Source of the DNA: Amyelois transitella
Taxonomy: Eukaryota > Arthropoda > Insecta > Lepidoptera > Pyralidae
DNA length: 64,000 nt
Direction: 5' to 3'
Assembly: GCF_032362555.1 (NCBI RefSeq)
Contig: NC_083534.1
Coordinates: 3,767,001 to 3,831,000, forward strand
A program made the position numbers and the translations under genes. The notes beneath the pieces were generated by a model, which saw only the letters and a list, made by a program, of their open reading frames with translations, made no database searches and was not told where the DNA came from. Positions 36,801 through 43,500 of the stretch are shown in pieces (position 1 is the first letter of the stretch; every line of letters begins with the position of its first letter).

Positions 36801-37142
36801 AAGGAACAACGTAGGGTTTAAATAACATAACCTTATCTTAAAAAGATGTAGAACTCATGATAAGTAAACATAGCTCATAAAAAGCAAAAAAAACAAGGTA
36901 GATAGGAATATTTAGTATGTATTAAATATGGATAATTATTCATAAATTAAAGATATTATTTTATTATTGTAAAAAAAAAAATATCTTACCTCGAATAGCT
37001 TGAGAAGAATGTTTACATAGAGACGCCTTACGCCGAGGGATTTACCAATAGATGCTAGGAAAATAACACATAAAATTAGAAGCAAAAACGGTGTGTACAA
37101 AATAGAAATTGCGACCGACACAATCGGCATGAGTAACGCCAT
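20261..37142 (-). CDS. Gpat4: Glycerol-3-phosphate acyltransferase 3/4, gene span (11 coding exons plus one alternative exon)
   Basis: This ER membrane enzyme makes lysophosphatidic acid from glycerol-3-phosphate and acyl-CoA, the first step of triacylglycerol and phospholipid synthesis. Exons in transcript order are 36990-37142, 31863-31989, 28846-28964, 27637-27773, 26732-26837, then 25759-25995 or 25043-25276, then 23035-23150, 22462-22602, 21519-21623, 20965-21069 and 20261-20348. All phases fit and give 476 or 477 aa, against about 450 in vertebrate GPAT3/4. An N-terminal hydrophobic segment (residues 5-35), a second around 195-225, catalytic NHTSPID (His275, Asp280), PHIWFERSE and FPEGTC (347-352) are visible. 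The conserved AEELRSWNLL precedes the membrane segment. It diverges from ATPsynE. Confidence 0.95.
20391..20715 (+). repeat. SINE-A copy with internal AT-rich insertion
   Basis: The head (GCCGTGTGGTTCCCGGCACC) is separated from the body at 20483 by about 60 bp of A/T runs. Confidence 0.75.
20841..20955. repeat. 20-bp tandem repeat
   Basis: Six units of GTGAGAAACACAATAAACAC, degrading to the right, begin 10 bp inside the intron after Gpat4 exon 10. Confidence 0.85.
20965..21069 (-). CDS. Gpat4: Gpat4 exon 10
   Basis: Reads WYLPPMHRSANESAVDFANR then VKANIARRGGLVDLQW. Acceptor TTTTTTTAG, donor GTGAGT. Confidence 0.92.
21098..21499 (+). repeat. Two partial SINE-A copies
   Basis: A diverged head and middle (21098-21225) is followed by a second copy from GCCGTGTGATTTCAG at 21286 to GACGTGATCATAT, which stops 20 bp from Gpat4 exon 9. 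Confidence 0.65.
21519..21623 (-). CDS. Gpat4: Gpat4 exon 9
   Basis: KYDPRFGDAFWNSSRYGMLH then YLLNMMSSWAIVCDVW, the conserved segment after FPEG. Acceptor TTTTTTTTCAG, donor GTGAGG. Confidence 0.93.
21647..21828 (-). repeat. SINE-A, 3' two thirds
   Basis: (CATA)n tail sits 24 bp upstream of the exon 9 acceptor. Confidence 0.75.
21939..22112 (+). repeat. SINE-A, 5' two thirds
   Basis: Begins GCCGTGTGGTTCCCGGTACC and stops before the GGCTCTGTCTACC block. Confidence 0.75.
22127..22380 (-). repeat. SINE-T, full-length copy
   Basis: Minus oriented, with intact A and B boxes at its right end (GGTTCGAATCCCGG). Confidence 0.85.
22462..22602 (-). CDS. Gpat4: Gpat4 exon 8
   Basis: RLAEHIADPNNPPILIFPEG then TCINNTSVMQFKKGSFEVGG. 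It carries the FPEGTC acyltransferase motif that binds the glycerol-3-phosphate side. Confidence 0.95.
22650..22990. repeat. Fold-back region with GGCATA / TATGCC motifs
   Basis: The left half has repeated GGCATA-type motifs and the right half TATGCC and AGGCCAAAA motifs, in an imperfect fold-back. Related sequence (TTTGGCATAACAATCGTTCC) lies near 17155. Confidence 0.45.
23035..23150 (-). CDS. Gpat4: Gpat4 exon 7
   Basis: IGQRHGGFLGLLQRALARAS then PHIWFERSEVKDRHAVAKR, acyltransferase block II. Confidence 0.93.
23355..23590 (+). repeat. Unclassified repeat, fullest copy
   Basis: Shares TCTAAATCGCGCAAGCAAAG and TCTTCCCTTTG(G/A)TGGCGGTCGA with the interrupted copy at 4735-5140. Confidence 0.55.
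24058..24380 (+). repeat. Two adjacent SINE-A 3' portions
   Basis: Both start at the GATGGGCTAGCAACCT block and end in ATATGTATGTATG-type tails (24204 and 24380). Confidence 0.75.
24743..24953 (+). repeat. SINE-A with central deletion
   Basis: Head GCCGTGTGGTTCCCGGCACA joins directly to the later GGCGATGTGTTAGCAACCTG block. Confidence 0.7.
25043..25276 (-). CDS. Gpat4: Gpat4 alternative exon 6b (acyltransferase motif I)
   Basis: 78 codons, phase 0 at both ends: VWWLIVCTACIGTLPDGRFK, then a conserved stretch to GGICVANHTSPIDALVLMCD and CYSL. Acceptor GTACAG, donor GTGAGT. It is closer to the canonical GPAT4 sequence (ITYHDARNKPRGGICVANHT) than exon 6a. Confidence 0.93.
25759..25995 (-). CDS. 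Gpat4: Gpat4 alternative exon 6a (acyltransferase motif I)
   Basis: 79 codons, phase 0 at both ends: VYTTIITTTLVSCLPRGRIR, then to NGFCVANHTSPIDVAVLSIN and NCYSL. Acceptor ACACCAG, donor GTAGTA. It is an open, diverged paralogue of exon 6b only 0.5 kb away and keeps His and Asp of the NHxxxxD motif. Including both would duplicate half the active site, so mutually exclusive use is likely. Confidence 0.88.
26170..26431 (+). mobile_element. Helitron-like element H1
   Basis: Starts near TAATATTATAAAGCTGAAG and ends GTCGCGGGCAAAGCTAG before a T. Confidence 0.75.
26450..26615 (+). repeat. SINE-A, 3' two thirds
   Basis: Starts at the GTAAAAGGCGACT block; the (TATG)n tail is lost. Confidence 0.65.
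26732..26837 (-). CDS. Gpat4: Gpat4 exon 5
   Basis: RQYEFLTWRLTIIWAMGFIV then RYMFLLPLRILIFVIG, the membrane segment before the catalytic domain. Acceptor GTTTCAG, donor GTTAGT. Confidence 0.9.
26871..27276. mobile_element. TA-flanked TIR MITE (CAGGGTGAC ends)
   Basis: Ends CAGGGTGACATTT and AAAAGTCACCCTG are inverted and flanked by TA. It is almost identical to 44958-45435, which has an extra internal block of about 70 bp. A 3' end piece is at 32330-32414. It lies 33 bp from the exon 5 acceptor. Ends and TA target fit the Tc1/mariner superfamily. Confidence 0.75.
27330..27440 (+). repeat. LINE 3' end fragment
   Basis: Contains GACTGGAAGAAATCCCGATT and GGATAAGTCCGCC, the end of a jockey/CR1-like LINE, judged by memory of the family. 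Confidence 0.5.
27503..27618 (+). repeat. SINE-A, 5' head
   Basis: Truncated at the GGGATTC block, 20 bp from Gpat4 exon 4. Confidence 0.75.
27637..27773 (-). CDS. Gpat4: Gpat4 exon 4
   Basis: VNLEFHLSHSLDLVKAGMES then to AEELRSWNLLTRTN; the AEELxSWNLLxRTN stretch is diagnostic of GPAT3/4. Confidence 0.93.
28286..28508 (-). repeat. SINE-A copy
   Basis: Full except for the last 5' bases; a family X LINE-like repeat (28513-28750) abuts it. Confidence 0.75.
28846..28964 (-). CDS. Gpat4: Gpat4 exon 3
   Basis: TKMTVIEREEILGPSPELNY then KRSSSQERMQNGHKELKNE, a hydrophilic serine-rich cytosolic linker. Acceptor TCTTACAG, donor GTGAGC. Confidence 0.88.
29040..29254 (-). mobile_element. Helitron-like element H2
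   Basis: Minus orientation: TCCTACTAATATTATAAATG start, ATGCGGACGAAGTCGCGGGC hairpin and GGCCTCTAG end. It shares the hairpin core with H1, but the body differs (CAGTAGTTTTTGCGTGAAAG). Confidence 0.75.
29272..29475 (+). repeat. SINE-A without its first 25 bp
   Basis: Ends abruptly where a minus LINE-R fragment begins. Confidence 0.7.
29478..29785 (-). repeat. RTE-like LINE, longest 3' coding fragment
   Basis: The minus frame reads GHVERMNESRLTKQMYKESV, GKVGVGRPRRTCLDQIKDVL and DEAKEVCSDRGKWKDV-type sequence. The GHVxRM...GRPRxxWxDxI pattern is the end of an RTE-type reverse transcriptase. Confidence 0.75.
29836..30068 (-). repeat. SINE-T, full-length copy
   Basis: Well preserved, with CCCGGGTTCGAATCCCGGCC on the minus strand. 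Confidence 0.85.
30263..30527 (+). repeat. SINE-A, full-length copy
   Basis: Runs from GCCGCGTGGTTCCCGGCACC to a (TATG)4 tail and interrupts an unclassified repeat (30207-30255). Confidence 0.85.
30536..30830. other. GC-rich island in Gpat4 intron 2
   Basis: About 270 bp of markedly GC-rich sequence with a C9-10 run, unlike the AT-rich flanks. Both strands have short open frames, rich in Arg/Pro or Gly, with no recognised domain. It could be a transposon fragment. Confidence 0.4.
30847..31049 (-). repeat. SINE-T copy with internal deletion
   Basis: The segment between the body and the B box is shortened (GTTTTTTTGATTGACC). Confidence 0.75.
31425..31673 (+). mobile_element. Helitron-like element H1
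   Basis: Starts TCTATACTAATATTATAAAT after an A, ends GTCGCGAGCACATCTAG before a T. Confidence 0.8.
31722..31832 (+). repeat. RTE-like LINE 3' end
   Basis: Short copy with GAGGCGTGATTTAATG and (TATG)n, 31 bp from Gpat4 exon 2. Confidence 0.7.
31863..31989 (-). CDS. Gpat4: Gpat4 exon 2
   Basis: YGRQHIEVARKVNRSDSSDD then EEEPPVPDDKPPSAI, an acidic linker. Acceptor GTAACAG, donor GTAAGA. Confidence 0.85.
32033..32325. repeat. Chimeric SINE-A (-) joined to LINE-R 3' end (+)
   Basis: The minus SINE-A (32033-32236) switches within ATCCATGGGAAAG to plus LINE-R sequence (GATGAAGCGAAGGAAATATG) ending in GCGTGATTTTATG. Confidence 0.7.
32330..32414. mobile_element. 3' end of the CAGGGTGAC MITE
   Basis: The last 85 bp, ending AAAAGTCACCCTG, is fused to the LINE-R tail. 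Confidence 0.65.
32651..33025. repeat. SINE-A pieces
   Basis: Minus 3' end at 32651-32725, and a plus copy at 32895-33025 from the GGCGACTGGCTAGCAACCTG block. Confidence 0.65.
33036..33142 (+). repeat. SINE-T, 3' body
   Basis: Head missing; ends TCTGTCCCGTATATAAT and is followed by (TATG)n. Confidence 0.7.
33356..33798 (+). mobile_element. Helitron-like H1 (33356-33631) followed by truncated H2 (33640-33798)
   Basis: H1 is complete (TCTATACTAATATTATAAAG to GGCACAGCTAG). The adjoining H2 lacks its 5' end but keeps the hairpin and CTCTAG. Start-like sequence of a further Helitron family (TATAAGTGCGAATGTTT) follows to about 33870. Confidence 0.75.
33878..34055 (-). repeat. RTE-like LINE 3' end
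   Basis: Joined directly to a minus SINE-A, so the two tails are adjacent. Confidence 0.75.
34057..34314 (-). repeat. SINE-A, full-length copy
   Basis: Tail to GGTGCCGGGAACCGCACGGC. Confidence 0.85.
34510..34812 (-). repeat. SINE-A, 3' fragment then a diverged copy
   Basis: Two tails at 34510 and 34617; the second continues to a worn 5' end (GCCGGTAACCACACGAC). Confidence 0.65.
34959..35209 (+). repeat. SINE-A, diverged copy
   Basis: Ends abruptly at ATACGTGACTAG where Helitron H1 begins, so one element inserted at or replaced the tail. Confidence 0.7.
35209..35473 (-). mobile_element. Helitron-like element H1
   Basis: CTAG end at 35209-35212, TC start at 35472-35473. Confidence 0.8.
35816..36070 (-). 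repeat. SINE-A copy
   Basis: Near full length; a 3' fragment of a plus copy lies at 36360-36450. Confidence 0.8.
36990..37142 (-). CDS. Gpat4: Gpat4 exon 1
   Basis: 51 codons from ATG: MALLMPIVSVAISILYTPFL, a long hydrophobic stretch, then GVRRLYVNILLKLFE. This matches the N-terminal membrane hairpin and the GxRxLY motif of GPAT4. Donor GTAAGA. Confidence 0.93.
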
Positions 37143-37566
37143 TTTGACGACTGATTGAAGTTTTTAATTTTGCGTGACATGCTGAATTTTTTCATGTCAA
37201 TGTCATATGGTGCAAAACTAACAGTCTAGATGGCGATGCATGATACTGAAGGAAAGTGGATGAAATGATCAAATGGAATGAAGATCTATTATTCTTCATT
37301 GCACTGTACTCTAAAATTCAATTACTTTAATCAAGTCTTTAATTAAAACGTATAGAATAATTTTGAATTAATAATGAAAACGTTAAAAAGCATTTTGTTG
37401 TTGTTGTCATAATTGTAGTTTCTTTACCTGTACTCTTGCAACACCAATGTAATACTGTCACTGTCTCAATCTCACTCAAAATTAATTTCTTAGGTTTTGT
37501 GGGGGACATTGAAAGAAAAGATTTCTTATAAAATCTTATTTCCCTATTACATTACCAATAATTAAA
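37143..37566. promoter_or_regulatory. Bidirectional promoter region, Gpat4 / ATPsynE
   Basis: The two start codons face away from each other across 424 bp, so both 5' UTRs and core promoters must lie here or in upstream introns. No clear TATA box is placed. It is one of the few stretches without recognisable repeats. Confidence 0.6.
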
Positions 37567-37617
37567 ATGTCTGATCTTCCTTACGGACCCCCAGTGCGAG
37601 TTTCACCACTCATCAGG
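37567..37617 (+). CDS. ATPsynE: ATPsynE exon 1
   Basis: 17 codons, phase 0 end, donor GTAATT. Confidence 0.9.
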
Positions 37618-39322
37618 GTAATTATAATTGTTTTATCAAATAAAATCTATCATTATGTAACACTATTTTTCAAATTGCTCATCAATTATTTTGTGCTTTG
37701 GAACATTATTTTGAGGTACATCAATAATTAGACCGTGTAATCATGCCAATTTTCATATTTCCAGTTAGCACTTAAGTAGTAAATCACCAGAAATAAAAAT
37801 TATGTTTTCTTAACCTTTTTGTCAGCCAGGGTATTGGCAAGTTGAAGCCTTGTGTTTTGTAAGCACTTCACCTCTTTTCGCATGATTATGTAGCTAAGAT
37901 GAAGAAACTTCTTGTATGTTTTACCCACGTTTCACAAACAAACTTAGTAAAGATGGTTGCTATTTGATAGCTGGTGGAAGTATGTTGCTCCATTGGGAAT
38001 TTCAGAGCAAATTCACATTGAAATATAAACATTGCAGAAAAAAGATGAGCAAGCTTGCATGATGAGGTTATTATTGGACATATCAAACAACATATGTCTC
38101 TGGTTTCACAACATTGGTCGATGTCAAATAAATAACTTAAAATCACTTGCAAAGCGTCAGCATAGAAGAAATAGTAACCTAGTGCACTGCAGCATTTTCT
38201 TAAATAACGTCAACTTCACATTAATTTTCCAAACATAAAATTTTAATTGAAATGTGGACTGAGAGAATACATTGTTATGATAATTGTTTTAATTAAATAT
38301 TATATAATTTTATTTAAATAATTAAATGAAATTCCCTTGTCAATTTCAGTTTAGCCGTTACTCCCTCCTTGGTGCCGGCATTCTCTACGGGGCGTTCCAC
38401 CAGAGCAGGCTCTCCAGGAAGGAAGCTAAGTTCCGTGAAATCGAAGCCAAGGAGAAGGTGATCCGCGACGAAAAGCTGAAGAAGGAGAAAGCGTTGGCTG
38501 CTGCCGGTGGGTTTGTTTAACATACATACATACATAAAATCACGCCTCTTTCCCGGAGGGGTAGGCAGAGACTACCTCTTTCCACTTGCCACGATCTCTG
38601 CATACTTCCTTCGCTTCATCCACATTCAGAACTCTCATTCGTATAACATTCATACATATAACGGTTTGTTTAATTTGTTATTTATAATATTCTTGAAGCC
38701 AACAGTCTTAACAAGAATGTTGGCTCTGTCTACCCTGCAATGGATATATACATGATTATATGAATGTATTTATGTGTATAATATTATTATGAATACACTA
38801 GCAGCTTAAAGCTGATGCATGTAAAGTAAATGTCCGTGCAGGAAATTTTTTAAGTGTTGGCACTTGGAGCACTTATCCCTTGCGTGGTAATCAGAGTCAA
38901 CGGTCTTGATAAGCCTGAAAGGCCGCATTCAGCTGTATGACTTAATGATGGAATTGTGATTAAAAAAGTGACAGGTTGCTAGCCCATTGACTACAAGAGG
39001 GATCCCAAGTTTATAAGCCTATCCCTTAGTCGCTTATTACGACAAATGGATGTCGATGGGATAGGAAAGATATGGAGTGGTTCTATTCAAAAGTGACAAG
39101 AACCCCATATCAGTAATTTATCCAATTTCAATGTTAAAACTATGACCTCACACACTCGTTTTTGTCCTGATTGCACCCTCTGTCATCCCGGGTCTTTGGG
39201 TCCTCTACGCTATAATAAGATATATCTGCTATGATTTTGACAAAATTTTCACAAACCACGTTTTTTATTACTTTTCAGCTGAAATCAAGTCATTGGAAGA
39301 GATGGTGGCGCCTAAAAAGTGA
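37567..39322 (+). CDS. ATPsynE: ATP synthase subunit e, gene span (3 exons, 83 aa)
   Basis: This small inner-membrane subunit of mitochondrial F1Fo-ATP synthase supports dimer and cristae formation. Exons are 37567-37617, 38350-38506 and 39279-39322, and phases join as 0 and then 1. The N terminus MSDLPYGPPVRVSPLIR matches the PPVxVSPLIK signature. A single membrane segment follows (YSLLGAGILYGAFHQSRL) with the dimerisation GxxxG motif at Gly27-Gly31. The rest is a charged helix (KEAKFREIEAKEKVIRDEKL) and a short tail, EEMVAPKK. Length agrees with insect homologues of about 80 aa. Confidence 0.93.
38098..38275 (+). repeat. LINE 3'-UTR-like repeat (family X)
   Basis: Contains TGGTTTCACAACATTGGTCG and CACTGCAGCATTTTCTT; a second family member near 7218. 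Confidence 0.55.
38350..38506 (+). CDS. ATPsynE: ATPsynE exon 2
   Basis: Acceptor AATTTCAG. It ends one base into an Ala codon at donor GTGGGT, 14 bp before a LINE-R insertion (38521-38638). Confidence 0.9.
38521..38638 (-). repeat. RTE-like LINE 3' end
   Basis: Short minus copy; a plus SINE-A tail follows at 38695-38775. Confidence 0.75.
38870..39108 (-). repeat. SINE-A, diverged copy
   Basis: Lacks the tail and has a worn 5' end. Confidence 0.65.
39279..39322 (+). CDS. ATPsynE: ATPsynE exon 3
   Basis: Encodes EIKSLEEMVAPKK and stops at TGA 39320-39322. Acceptor CTTTTCAG. Confidence 0.9.
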
Positions 39323-39600
39323 AATGGGACACATACCAACGCTAGTTTTAAGTGAATAGTGAAGACCGCCATTTTGAAAGTGTTGCCAGTGTAAAATTCT
39401 AATTTTCAACTTAGAATTTTACAATGGCGATGGAAACATCCACTTTTTCAGTTGTATTTAATGAAATATAGGTGATTATTGTATGTTTTGTGTTTTATTG
39501 TATTCTTAAATTCTTAATTTGATTTTTATTAGGGTAGGCAGTTCGACTAAAGACGGTTTAGCATTGAAATTCATTTGAATGTATCAAATAATAGAATAGT

Positions 39601-39771
39601 AAAATATATACGGGACAATTTACACAGATTGAGTAAGCCTCGAAGTAAGTTCGAGACTTGTGTTACGAGATACTAATTCAACGATACTGTATTTTATAAT
39701 AAATACTTATATAGATAAACATGCAAGACCCAGGCCAATCAGAGAAAGTTTGTTTCTCATCATGCCCAGGC
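39601..39771 (-). repeat. SINE-T truncated inside the B box
   Basis: Sequence leaves the family at ATGCCCAGGCC, so the tRNA-like head is lost. Confidence 0.75.
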
Positions 39772-40288
39772 CAATTCTGCTATTTGTTAACCGAAACAGT
39801 TCGGCTGCGTTTCGTTTTGGTTACTGTTGCGTTTGTAATGTCAAACGGTATTCCAGTAACTTTACGTTGTTATAAAGCCGCTTAGGAAGGCTTACGGTGT
39901 TGCGACTCAAAAGAAACAGTTGCGCGTACATTGCTGCTTTTGTTATAAATTTTCAAGATTTTTGGCTGTATGAGTATTTTGCTCAGTGTTTAAAAAGGTA
40001 ACGCTTAGTTCGAAGTTGACATTGACAAACAAATATTAAGTTTGTATTGTGATTTGTTTTGAATTCACAAAGCGGCAAACGAAAATTTTTAACAAAGTAA
40101 GCTTTTTTTATCATTATAAATTATAGTTAGTCACAGCACAAAAAAAAATACGTTCTACTGTTGAGACGGATCTTAAAGAGGTTTGTGCTATAGGCTACCA
40201 CCACATAAACCGGCAAATAATAGAACATTGAATTTTATTTTGTAAAATTTTCTTATAAACATCATATTAAACTTCGTTTGTAGATAAA

Positions 40289-40507
40289 ATGTCACAAAAC
40301 TTATCTGCACAAGCTGGCCGTAGCAGAAGAATAACTTCTGTGAGGCAGTTGGAGCTGTTGGTGGATTTCATGGAGCGCCATAAAGATTTGGCACTTGGTC
40401 GTTTACAAAGTAAAGAGGCACGGGCAGTTGCTTCTCGCCTGTGGAATGAGTGTGCCACGATTTGTAATGCTGAGGGCACATATAGGAAACCCAAGGAATG
40501 GAGCCGT
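40289..40507 (+). CDS. Myb/SANT-like gene exon 1
   Basis: 73 codons, MSQNLSAQAGRSRRITSVRQ to KPKEWSR, donor GTAAGA, phase 0. Confidence 0.8.
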
Positions 40508-43500
40508 GTAAGAACCTTAAGTACTTAGAAATAACTTCACCAAAAACTATCCATTTTAGGGCAGGTGGTTGCGGTGTAGTTGTATTTTTATTTCATTTAA
40601 AATTAATCCTCTCTTATATAAGAAACTAGCGACCCGCCCCGGCTTCGCACGGGTGCAAAATTTGGAAAAAATTATACATAAAAACCTTCCTCTTGAATCA
40701 CTCTACCTGTTACAAAAAACCGCATCAAAATCCGTTGCGTAATTTTAAATATTTAAGCATACAGACAAACAGACTAAAATAGCGACTTTGTTTAATACTA
40801 TGTAGTGATGCGAAAGTGGTTTTGTTTGTCCTGTCTTCACGGGTTAAACCACTGAACCTACTTGGATGAAATTTTGCATAGACATAGTCAGGGGTATGGA
40901 GAACTATATAGGATACCCTTCATTCCGGAAGAGAATTGTTCCTGTGGGTTCACGATAACGCTAGTAACACGATACAATAAAAAAAAAGTTGGTGTTGAAA
41001 TATACTTTATAAAAGCTTACTAATTCATAAAATTATTTTAGTTGTAATAATGGTTTCTTACCTTAGCCAATAAAAAAATAATTTTTTACATAATTGTTTC
41101 AGTACTGGAATGATTTTAAAGGCAGGGTAAAATCGAAATTACGTACCATATGCCAAAGTGGGGATGGGAATGGAGGAGGACCAGCAATAGATGTATCTTT
41201 GAGCCCTATTGAGGATAGAGTGGCAGCAATATTGGTACGTGATGTTGTCACTCCATTGCAGGGTGCTCAACAAAATCCCTTATTGTCTCAGGTAATTTCA
41301 TTTTATGTATACACTAGCTGTGTTTGCAAAAGCGGGACATTTTTGCTCTCGCTGGGGACAGCCAGCCTGAAAGCGGGATGTGTGGTCACTTTATACATAC
41401 ATAAAATCACGCCTCTTTCCCGGAGGGGTAGGCAGAGACTACCTCTTTCCACTTGCCATGATCTCTGCATATTTCCTTCGCTTCATCCACATTCAAAACT
41501 CTCATTCATTCATGGTCACTTTATGTATACAACAAATGTTGGTTTGTTATATTAGTTTAACAGTTTCATTTTATCATGTTTTGATTTTCACCGTAGAACA
41601 CTACTGCCAATGAAGCATCCCCTCAACAACCCCAAGAGTTGTCAATTAATATGAGCGAAATCAAAATTGAGTGAGTAATTAAACTATTTTAGATTATATT
41701 TTTTTTTTTGAGACAATTCACACAGATTGAGTCAGCCTCGAAGTAAGTTCGAGACTTGTGTTACGAGATACTAACTCAACGATACTATATTTTACAATAA
41801 ACACTTATATAGATAAACATCCAAGACCCAGGCCAATCAGTAAAAGTTCTTTTCTCATCATGCCCTGGCCGGGATTCGAACCCAGGACCTCTGATGTCAT
41901 TGACAAGCGTACTACCGCTGAGCCACAGAGGCCTTTGAATATATGTAAATGCTTCATTATTACCAATTGAACCAAAGCCAATTTCAGTTGCATGTGATGC
42001 ATTTGTTGACTAGTTTAGTTAGCAAGGCTCTGGCAGAAAAGAGGTCACAAAAATATAGGATGGGTTGCTTTATACAGTAATAATAATTAAAATTAAACAG
42101 TAATAATTAAAATTAAACAGTAATAATTAAAATTAAACAGTAATAATTAAAATTAAACAGTAATAATTAAAATTAAACAGTAATAATTAAAATTAAACAG
42201 TAATAATTAAAATTAAACACGGATTATCCCCCATACATAGCATGCTGGGTTTGCCAGTAACTGGTTGAGCAATTAGAACGAACCTTATTGTATGAATAAT
42301 CTCTGTATTTACTGTTGTATCGACTGTTGGTGAACTGAATAAATAAATAAATAAATACAGGTTAGAGCAGGATTCAACGGACCAAATTCCTATCCCCGAT
42401 AGTCCTGTCTCGAGACAAATGTCTGGCACCGATGACCATGATACACCACAAGACTCAGCACCACAACTTGAGCCTGCAGAATCAGAGCCCAGGCCTCGAC
42501 GTTCTAGACGAAAGCCTAGAGTTCATGCTAGACATAGGTCCTTGTTGAGTAAGTAACAATTGTTTAGCAAAATTTTTCTCATAGAACTTCCAATCAAATA
42601 TTATTTTCACATCACATTCACATATAATCACCTCTATATCCCTTGCGGGGTAGACAGAGCTAAAAGTCTTGAAAAGACTGATAGGCCACGTTCAGCTATT
42701 TGGGTTAATGATAGAATTTAGGTTCAAATAGTGACAGGTTGCTAGCCCATCGCCTAAAAGAGGAATCTCAAGTTTATAAGCCTATCCCTTAGTCGCCTTT
42801 TACGACATCCGTGGGAAAGTGATGGAGTAGTCCTATTCTTTTTTGTAATGGTGCCGGGAACCTCACGGCGCTAACAATTATTATTTAGCAAAATTTTTGT
42901 TTGTTTGTTTGTAAATTCTTTATTGTACATAACAAATTATAAGTAATACATAAAAAAACATTAAAAATAACGACGTACAAGGGCGGACTTATTTCTGTGA
43001 GGGATTTCTTCCAGTCAACCAGGTATTTCAAAGAAATATATTATGTAAAGGGATAGTAGCTGCAGCTGGGTACAATGACAAAAAAAAAGGTTAAAAGAAA
43101 TAAATAAAAATAATTAAATATAGTATGTTTACATACTTAAATAATAAAACAATATACATACTTATACATACATAATATACACATACATATCAACAACTCA
43201 ATGCGTTACACAATCTAAAAATATATTTTTTTCTTAGAACTTCCAATCAAATATTGTTTTAATGTTTGTTGTTTTTTAGCGCAACAAGCAGAAGAGTCCC
43301 TGGATGAGTCACGAAGTGCATTAGCTAGGCTTCAGGAAGCAAAGCTCGCGGTCCAAACTAAGCAAATGGAGATTGAGATTAGAAAAGTAGAGGCTTTGCA
43401 GCAAATAGCGCTGGCTATAAATAGGCTAGCGGATGCAGTGTCATCCACATTTGACCCAGCAGGCTCATCTACACAGCATGGACATCATACTCAAAACGTG

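Noticed and set aside
42081-42219. Regular 20-bp repeat considered as CRISPR
   Set aside because: Units are contiguous without spacers, in an insect genome.
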